Of a stretch of DNA of 46,096 nt, positions 41,809-46,096 are shown piece by piece. The stretch is from JAHFRG01 sp036522275 (GTDB taxonomy: Bacteria > Pseudomonadota > Gammaproteobacteria > Burkholderiales > JAHFRG01), in contig DATDGC010000101.1 of NCBI GenBank assembly GCA_036522275.1, positions 1-46,096 of the forward strand, in the 5' to 3' direction. Numbering within the stretch: the stretch's first letter is position 1; each line of letters begins with the position of its first letter. The notes below the pieces were generated by a model, which saw only the letters and a list, made by a program, of their open reading frames with translations, ran no database searches and was not told the DNA's origin. A program made the position numbers and the translations under genes.

Positions 41809-41859
41809 GGTTTAGAGTCTCTATAGATGAAGCGGTCTCAAACGATCGGGGGAAGCGGC

Positions 41860-42810
41860 GTGGCTTATGACAATTTGATGGTGTTCACCGGCAATGCCAA
41901 CCCCAAGCTCGCCGAGCAGGTGGTGAAACATCTGAACATTCATCTCGGGCGGGCCACCGTCGGCCGCTTCAGCGACGGCGAAGTGATGGTGGAAATCCTG
42001 GAAAACGTGCGTGGCAAGGATGTTTTCGTACTGCAATCCACCTGTTTTCCGCCCAACGAAAGCCTGATGGAAGTGCTGGTGATAATAGATGCGCTGAAAC
42101 GCGCTTCCGCCGGACGCATCACGGCGGCGATCCCGTATCTCGGCTACGCGCGCCAGGACCGCAGACCGCACTCGGCGCGGGTGCCGATCACCTCCAAGAT
42201 GGTGGCGAACATGCTCACCAGTGTGGGAGTGGACCGGATGCTCACCATGGATTTGCACTCCGAACAAATCCAGGGTTTTTTCGACATCCCGGTGGACAAT
42301 ATTTACGCAATGCCACTTTTGCTGGGCGATATCTGGAAACATGATCACCAGAATCTGGTGGTGGTCTCGCCCGATGTGGGTGGCGTGGTGCGCGCGCGCG
42401 CCGCTGCGACACCTCTGGAAGCGGATTTGGCGATTATCGACAAGCGCCGTCCCAAGCCCAACGTGGCCAAGGTGATGAACATCATCGGCGAAGTCAAAGG
42501 CCGCACCTGCGTCATCATGGATGACATGGTAGATACCGCGAACACGCTGTGCGAAGCGGCTGAGGCGCTGAAAGAGCAGGGTGCGGTTAAGGTGCTGGCG
42601 TATTGCACGCACCCGGTGCTGTCGGGAAAAGCGGTCGAGCGCATCGATAATTCGGTGCTGGATGAGGTGGTGGTGACCAACACCATCCCGCTGAGTGAAG
42701 CCGCAAGGAAATGCAAACGTATTCGCTGCCTGAGCGTAGCGGAACTCCTGGGCGAGACCATGTTGCGCATCAGCAACGAGGCCTCGGTGAGTTCGCTGTT
42801 CATGCAATAA
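41860..42810 (+). CDS. prs: Ribose-phosphate pyrophosphokinase
   Basis: A 316-residue enzyme making PRPP from ribose 5-phosphate and ATP. Landmarks are MVFTGNANPKLAEQVVKHL near the start, the flexible loop ARQDRRPHSARVPI, the DLHSEQIQGFFDIPVDN region and the PRPP loop VIMDDMVDTANTL. GTG 41860 with GGGGGAAG six to twelve bases upstream gives the standard N-terminus; a longer ATG start at 41827 adds residues foreign to the family. Confidence 0.94.
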   Translation: MAYDNLMVFTGNANPKLAEQVVKHLNIHLGRATVGRFSDGEVMVEILENVRGKDVFVLQSTCFPPNESLMEVLVIIDALKRASAGRITAAIPYLGYARQDRRPHSARVPITSKMVANMLTSVGVDRMLTMDLHSEQIQGFFDIPVDNIYAMPLLLGDIWKHDHQNLVVVSPDVGGVVRARAAATPLEADLAIIDKRRPKPNVAKVMNIIGEVKGRTCVIMDDMVDTANTLCEAAEALKEQGAVKVLAYCTHPVLSGKAVERIDNSVLDEVVVTNTIPLSEAARKCKRIRCLSVAELLGETMLRISNEASVSSLFMQ

Positions 42811-42864
42811 AGAATTTTTTATGGTCTGCCGGTCGCGGACCGTGCTATTCAACTGGAGAGAAAA

Positions 42865-43644
42865 ATGCAAGAAATAGAAGTCGCCGCAACATCGCGCACG
42901 CTGCAGGGAACAGGTGCGAGCCGCCGCATGCGCCGTGCCGGGCGCGTGCCGGGAATCCTCTACGGTGGAAAACAGCAGGCACAGACCATCGAACTGGACC
43001 ATAACGCGCTATACCACCTGCTCAAGCTGGAAGCGTTCCACGCTTCGATTCTCAACATGAACCTGGACGGCAAAAAACAGCAGGTATTGCTGCGCGAAGT
43101 GCGCATGCATCCCTTCAAGATGCAGGTGATGCACGTGGATTTCCAGCGCGTCGCAAAGGACAAGAAGATCCAAACCAAAATTCCGCTGCACTTCCTCAAC
43201 GCCGACATCGCGCCGGGAGTGAAAGTTGGCGGCGGTATCGTGAGCCACGTCATGAACGAAGTCGAAATCTCCTGCCTGCCTGCCGATTTGCCCGAATTTA
43301 TCGAGGTTGATCTGAAGGATTTGGCGCTCGGCCACTCGGTTCACCTGTCCGAGCTCAAATTCCCCAAAGGAGTCGAGTCCACGGCGCTGGTAAGAGGCAA
43401 CGACGCCGTGGTGGCGACCGTCCAGGTGCCCAAGGCCATCGTCATTGAAGAACCAGTAGTTGCGCCTACGGCTGAAGAGGCGGCGGCAGCCGAGGGCGTT
43501 GCGGCCGAAGCGGGTGCGGCCACTGGCGAGAAGAAAGAAGGCGAGAAAGCGGCTGACAAGCCTGATGCCGGCAGGAAAGAAGGCGGCAAGCCGGAAGGCG
43601 GCAAGAAAGAGGGCGGCAAAGGCGAGAAAGCAGAAAAGAAATAG
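42865..43644 (+). CDS. rplY: 50S ribosomal protein L25 (general stress protein Ctc form)
   Basis: A 259-residue protein with an N-terminal L25 domain (TSRTLQGTGASRRMRRAGRV, then PGILYGG) binding 5S rRNA and a C-terminal TL5/CTC beta domain (IPLHFLNADIAPGVKVGGGI). After residue 195 or so it carries a roughly 60-residue low-complexity tail rich in Ala, Glu, Lys and Gly with EGGK-type repeats. Most L25/Ctc proteins end near 200 residues, so the tail is an extension. The prs–rplY–pth order is typical. Confidence 0.93.
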   Translation: MQEIEVAATSRTLQGTGASRRMRRAGRVPGILYGGKQQAQTIELDHNALYHLLKLEAFHASILNMNLDGKKQQVLLREVRMHPFKMQVMHVDFQRVAKDKKIQTKIPLHFLNADIAPGVKVGGGIVSHVMNEVEISCLPADLPEFIEVDLKDLALGHSVHLSELKFPKGVESTALVRGNDAVVATVQVPKAIVIEEPVVAPTAEEAAAAEGVAAEAGAATGEKKEGEKAADKPDAGRKEGGKPEGGKKEGGKGEKAEKK

Positions 43645-43665
43645 GCCGTTTAAGCGATACTTTGC

Positions 43666-43702
43666 AAAGCCCGCCATATTTCGCAGTGAAGTGGCGGGCT
43701 TT
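43666..43702 (+). terminator. Probable terminator between rplY and pth
   Basis: AAAGCCCGCCA (43666–43676) pairs perfectly with TGGCGGGCTTT (43692–43702), with a 15-base loop and only a short T-rich tail (tttgttta). The stem is strong but the U-tract is short, so partial termination is likely. Confidence 0.65.
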
Positions 43703-43721
43703 GTTTATGCGAAAGTGAACC

Positions 43722-44291
43722 ATGAAACTGGTAGTCGGATTGGGGAACCCCGGCAAGGAACACGCGGCTGACCGGCATAATGCCGGATACCGCTGGCTTG
43801 CGCACCTTGCCAAAGGAGAACGGGTTTCGCTCAAGCTTGAGGCCCGTTTCAATGCCTTGCTGGGCAAACTTGCGCGCGACGGCGAAGAATGCTGGCTGAT
43901 GCAGCCGCAAACTTTCATGAACGCAAGCGGCCGCGCCGTCGGCGCGTTCGCCAAGTTTTACAAAATTCCCGCGCAGGAAATTCTGGTGGTGCATGACGAG
44001 CTCGATTTGCCGCCGGGGGTGGCGCGCTTGAAACAGGGCGGCGGCGTTTCCGGACACAACGGCCTCAAGGACATCGCTACGCATCTGGGCACGCAGGATT
44101 TCTGGAGGTTGCGCATCGGCATCGGGCATCCCGGAGAAAAATCGTTGGTAGTCGATTATGTGCTGGACAGGCCGCGCAGCGAAGAAGCAAAGCTCATCGA
44201 GCAGGCTATTCATCAAAGCCTTGAAATCTGGCAGCTGATTGCCGAAGGCAAACTTCAGGCGGCGATGCTGCGGCTTCACACAAAAACGTGA
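43722..44291 (+). CDS. pth: Peptidyl-tRNA hydrolase
   Basis: A 189-residue enzyme that recycles peptidyl-tRNAs. The active-site asparagine and histidine lie in VVGLGNPGKEHAADRHNAGY, and the family stretches QPQTFMNASGRAV, VHDELDLPPGVARLKQGGG and HNGLKDIATHLG are present. Its TGA (44289–44291) lies within the first bases of a repeat that separates it from ychF, its normal neighbour. Confidence 0.96.
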   Translation: MKLVVGLGNPGKEHAADRHNAGYRWLAHLAKGERVSLKLEARFNALLGKLARDGEECWLMQPQTFMNASGRAVGAFAKFYKIPAQEILVVHDELDLPPGVARLKQGGGVSGHNGLKDIATHLGTQDFWRLRIGIGHPGEKSLVVDYVLDRPRSEEAKLIEQAIHQSLEIWQLIAEGKLQAAMLRLHTKT

Positions 44292-44320
44292 GGAGTAAGG
44301 GGTGAGGAGTGAGGGGTAAA
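44288..44320. repeat. Left flanking repeat of the S23 cassette
   Basis: The array reads GTGAGGAGTAAGGGG then TGAGGAGTGAGGGGTAA, tandem variants of a 7–8-base GTGAGGAG/TAAGGGG motif. Its complement lies at 44678–44712 on the far side of the four-helix-bundle gene. It covers the pth stop and the start of the inserted gene. Confidence 0.85.
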
Positions 44321-44668
44321 AGAACACACCACGACCTTCAGGTCTGGCAGGAATCTATCCAGCTTGTGAAGGAAATTTATGTCACAACTGCTACCTTCCC
44401 TGCAAGTGAAACTTACGGGTTAACTAATCAGATGCGCCGTTCAGCCATATCGGTTCCCAGCAACATCGCGGAAGGCGCAGCAAGAGGTTCAAAAAAGGAA
44501 TTTCTTCAATTTTTGACAATTGCTAGAGGTTCTTTGAGTGAATTGGAAACGCAAGTGATTCTTGCCAAAGAATTTGGATTTATCAAGAATGACCATTCTC
44601 TGCATTCGAAAATTGAAAGCGTTTTTGGGCTGCTTGGCGGCCTAATAAATTCTCTGCGAAAGTCTTAA
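44309..44668 (+). CDS. Four-helix-bundle protein (S23 / 23S intervening-sequence type)
   Basis: A 119-residue protein with the family features HHDLQVWQESIQLVKEIY, then FPASETYGLTNQMRRSAISV and PSNIAEGAARGSKKEFLQFL, and ITIARGS-like LSELETQVILA. Relatives are the S23 proteins first found in 23S rRNA intervening sequences and many isolated chromosomal copies of unknown function. GTG 44309 lies inside the left flanking repeat. Base composition is more A/T-rich than its neighbours (many AAA, ATT and TTT codons), consistent with arrival by transfer. It separates pth from ychF. Confidence 0.88.
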   Translation: MRGKRTHHDLQVWQESIQLVKEIYVTTATFPASETYGLTNQMRRSAISVPSNIAEGAARGSKKEFLQFLTIARGSLSELETQVILAKEFGFIKNDHSLHSKIESVFGLLGGLINSLRKS

Positions 44669-44677
44669 ACAATCGTG

Positions 44678-44712
44678 CCCTCACTCCTTACCCCTTACTC
44701 CTTACTCCTCAC
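44678..44712. repeat. Right flanking repeat of the S23 cassette
   Basis: CCCTCACTCCTTACCCC followed by TTACTCCTTACTCCTCAC, the complement of the left array at 44288–44320 with small length variation. It ends directly at the ychF ATG, so the space where a ychF ribosome site would normally be is repeat sequence. Confidence 0.85.
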
Positions 44713-45804
44713 ATGTCCTTAAAATGCGGGATCGTCGGGCTGCCAAACGTCGGCAAGTCCACTTTGTTCAACGCGCTGACCAAGGCGGGAATCGCCGCGG
44801 AAAACTATCCTTTCTGCACCATCGAGCCCAATGTCGGCATCGTTGAAGTGCCCGATGCGCGGCTGCAAGCGCTGGCGGAGATCGCCAAGCCGCAGAAAGT
44901 GCAGCCCGCCATCGTCGAGTTTGTGGACATCGCGGGCTTGGTTGCGGGCGCTTCCAAAGGTGAAGGGCTGGGCAACCAGTTCCTCGCCAACATCCGCGAG
45001 ACCGATGGCATCATTCACGTGGTGCGCTGCTTCGTGAACGAGAACGTGGTGCACGTTGCCGGGGAAATTGATCCGGTTTCAGACATCGAAACCATACACA
45101 CCGAGCTGGCGCTGGCGGATTTGGCGACGGTGGAAAAAGCGCACACGCGCAACGTCAAGCTCGCCAAATCCGGCGACAAGGACGCAATCAGGCTGCATGG
45201 GCTTTTGGAGCAACTCCAGCCGCATCTCAATCAAGGCAAACCGGCGCGCAGCCTGGGACTGGCTAAAGAAAACCTGCAGCTCCTCAAGCCGCTTTGCCTG
45301 CTTACCGTCAAGCCGGCGTTGTATGTCGCCAATGTCGATGAAAAAGGATTTACCGATAATCCGCTGCTTGAGCGAGTCAATGAATATGCCGCTCGTGAGC
45401 GCTCGCCGGTGATTGCGATTTGCGCGGCGCTGGAAGCCGAAATCGCCGATTTGCCGCTGGAAGAGAAGCAGGTGTTTCTTGCCGACATGGGGCTGAAAGA
45501 ACCCGGGCTTAACCGTTTAATCCGCGCCACGTATCAATTGCTGGGCCTGCAAACCTTTTTGACAGCCGGACCGAAGGAAGTGCGGGCGTGGACCATACAT
45601 GTAGGCGATACCGCGCCGCAGGCGGCGGGGGTGATTCACACTGACTTTGAAAAAGGCTTCATTCGCGCCGAGGTCATTGCCTATGCGGATTACATTTCCT
45701 GCAAGGGCGAGCAGGGAGCGAAAGAAGCGGGCAAGATGAAACTGGAAGGCAAGGATTACGTGGTGCAGGACGGCGATGTGGTGCATTTCCGCTTCAATGT
45801 TTAG
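44713..45804 (+). CDS. ychF: Redox-regulated ATPase YchF
   Basis: A 363-residue Obg-family P-loop protein, universally conserved, that prefers ATP to GTP and binds ribosomes. G1 is GLPNVGKSTLFNAL, followed by AENYPFCTIEPNVG, G3 is DIAGLVAGASKGEGLGNQFL and the C-terminal TGS domain has VIHTDFEKGFIRAEV. The start codon directly follows the cassette repeat. No Shine–Dalgarno sequence is visible in the right place, so expression may be altered compared with relatives. Confidence 0.96.
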   Translation: MSLKCGIVGLPNVGKSTLFNALTKAGIAAENYPFCTIEPNVGIVEVPDARLQALAEIAKPQKVQPAIVEFVDIAGLVAGASKGEGLGNQFLANIRETDGIIHVVRCFVNENVVHVAGEIDPVSDIETIHTELALADLATVEKAHTRNVKLAKSGDKDAIRLHGLLEQLQPHLNQGKPARSLGLAKENLQLLKPLCLLTVKPALYVANVDEKGFTDNPLLERVNEYAARERSPVIAICAALEAEIADLPLEEKQVFLADMGLKEPGLNRLIRATYQLLGLQTFLTAGPKEVRAWTIHVGDTAPQAAGVIHTDFEKGFIRAEVIAYADYISCKGEQGAKEAGKMKLEGKDYVVQDGDVVHFRFNV

Positions 45805-45910
45805 CAGGCCGCTAGCACGTTGTCTCTACGGTGCGGACGCTACGTACCGTTGACCCGGCCTGATTTAAAGTTAAACATCGCATCAGAGCACAACGAACCA
45901 GGATCGTGAT

Positions 45911-46096
45911 ATGGCACCAATGAAGCTGTTGTCAGTCAACGTGGCACTTCCGCGTGAAATCGAATGGCGTGGGAAACTTGTCCGCACGTCCATCTTCAAG
46001 GCACCCGTGCCGGGCCGTGTTCGAGTTGCGGCGCTCAATTTAGAGGGTGATGAGCAGTCAGATCTGTCTGTACACGGCGGAGTTGATAAAGCTGTT
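45911..46096 (+). CDS. MOSC domain-containing protein (YiiM-like), 3'-partial
   Basis: The first 62 residues are visible, and the gene runs off the window end. It reads MAPMKLLSVNVALPREIEWR, then TSIFKAPVPGRVRVAALNLE and SDLSVHGGVDKAV. The xxHGGxDKAV motif marks the MOSC-domain YiiM family of molybdenum-cofactor-linked proteins. AGG lies eight bases upstream of ATG 45911. It is separated from ychF by 106 bp with no clear terminator. Confidence 0.85.
   Translation, partial: MAPMKLLSVNVALPREIEWRGKLVRTSIFKAPVPGRVRVAALNLEGDEQSDLSVHGGVDKAV

Noticed and set aside
45805..45910. CAGGCC ... GGCCTG inverted pair between ychF and the MOSC gene as a terminator or riboswitch
   Set aside because: The arms are only 6 bp and far apart, with no T-run and no match to a riboswitch I know.

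Overview
The window comes from the chromosome of a betaproteobacterium, probably of the Nitrosomonadales / Gallionella-like branch. This rests on gene order: lolB–ispE–tRNA-Gln–prs–rplY–pth–ychF, rsmD–coaD–ferredoxin–mutM, ftsY–ftsE–ftsX–rpoH, and an aa3 oxidase locus with the small betaproteobacterial helper genes. Genus cannot be fixed by reading alone. Nearly all genes are housekeeping. The unusual content lies between them, as gene relics and several families of small structured repeats.

Region by region: (1) 1–10562, MSHA-type type IV pilus genes. A 5'-truncated mshQ-like adhesin is followed by a decayed block (about 3190–3910) holding an ampD relic, two NrdR-type operator boxes and a frameshifted nrdA start, and then by mshI, a PilN-like gene, mshJ, mshK, mshL, mshM and mshN. 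(2) 10548–15979, a tiny inverted-repeat element, comF (minus strand) and the biotin operon bioB-F-H-C-D. (3) 16085–25058, cytochrome aa3 oxidase and its assembly factors: DUF2244 protein, coxB, coxA, a 36-residue helper, cox11, coxC, a twin-TM DUF2909 protein, SURF1, a thioredoxin-like protein, ctaA, ctaB and SCO1. (4) 25055–28480, minus strand, ftsY-ftsE-ftsX and rpoH, with a CIRCE-like HrcA operator in front of rpoH. (5) 28571–34250, two M16 peptidase subunits, rsmD, coaD, a ferredoxin and mutM, interrupted by two copies of an IS5-like MITE. (6) 34264–38415, minus strand, a Gld-type ABC export system split by a further repeat element. (7) 38536–46096, TPR lipoprotein, lolB, ispE, tRNA-Gln, prs, rplY, pth, a four-helix-bundle (S23-type) gene cassette, ychF and the start of a MOSC-domain gene.

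The strongest observations are: an ampD–NrdR box–nrdA relic inside the pilus locus; a miniature element family with termini GGAACCTCTGATTAAGTCC and YTAR-type target duplications; one copy of it inserted in frame (524 + 4 bp = 176 codons) between the start codon and signal peptide of an M16 peptidase; and three 125–130-bp doublets of inverted hairpins whose 8-bp stems differ between copies but stay complementary while their loops are conserved. No CRISPR array, prophage or complete insertion sequence was seen.
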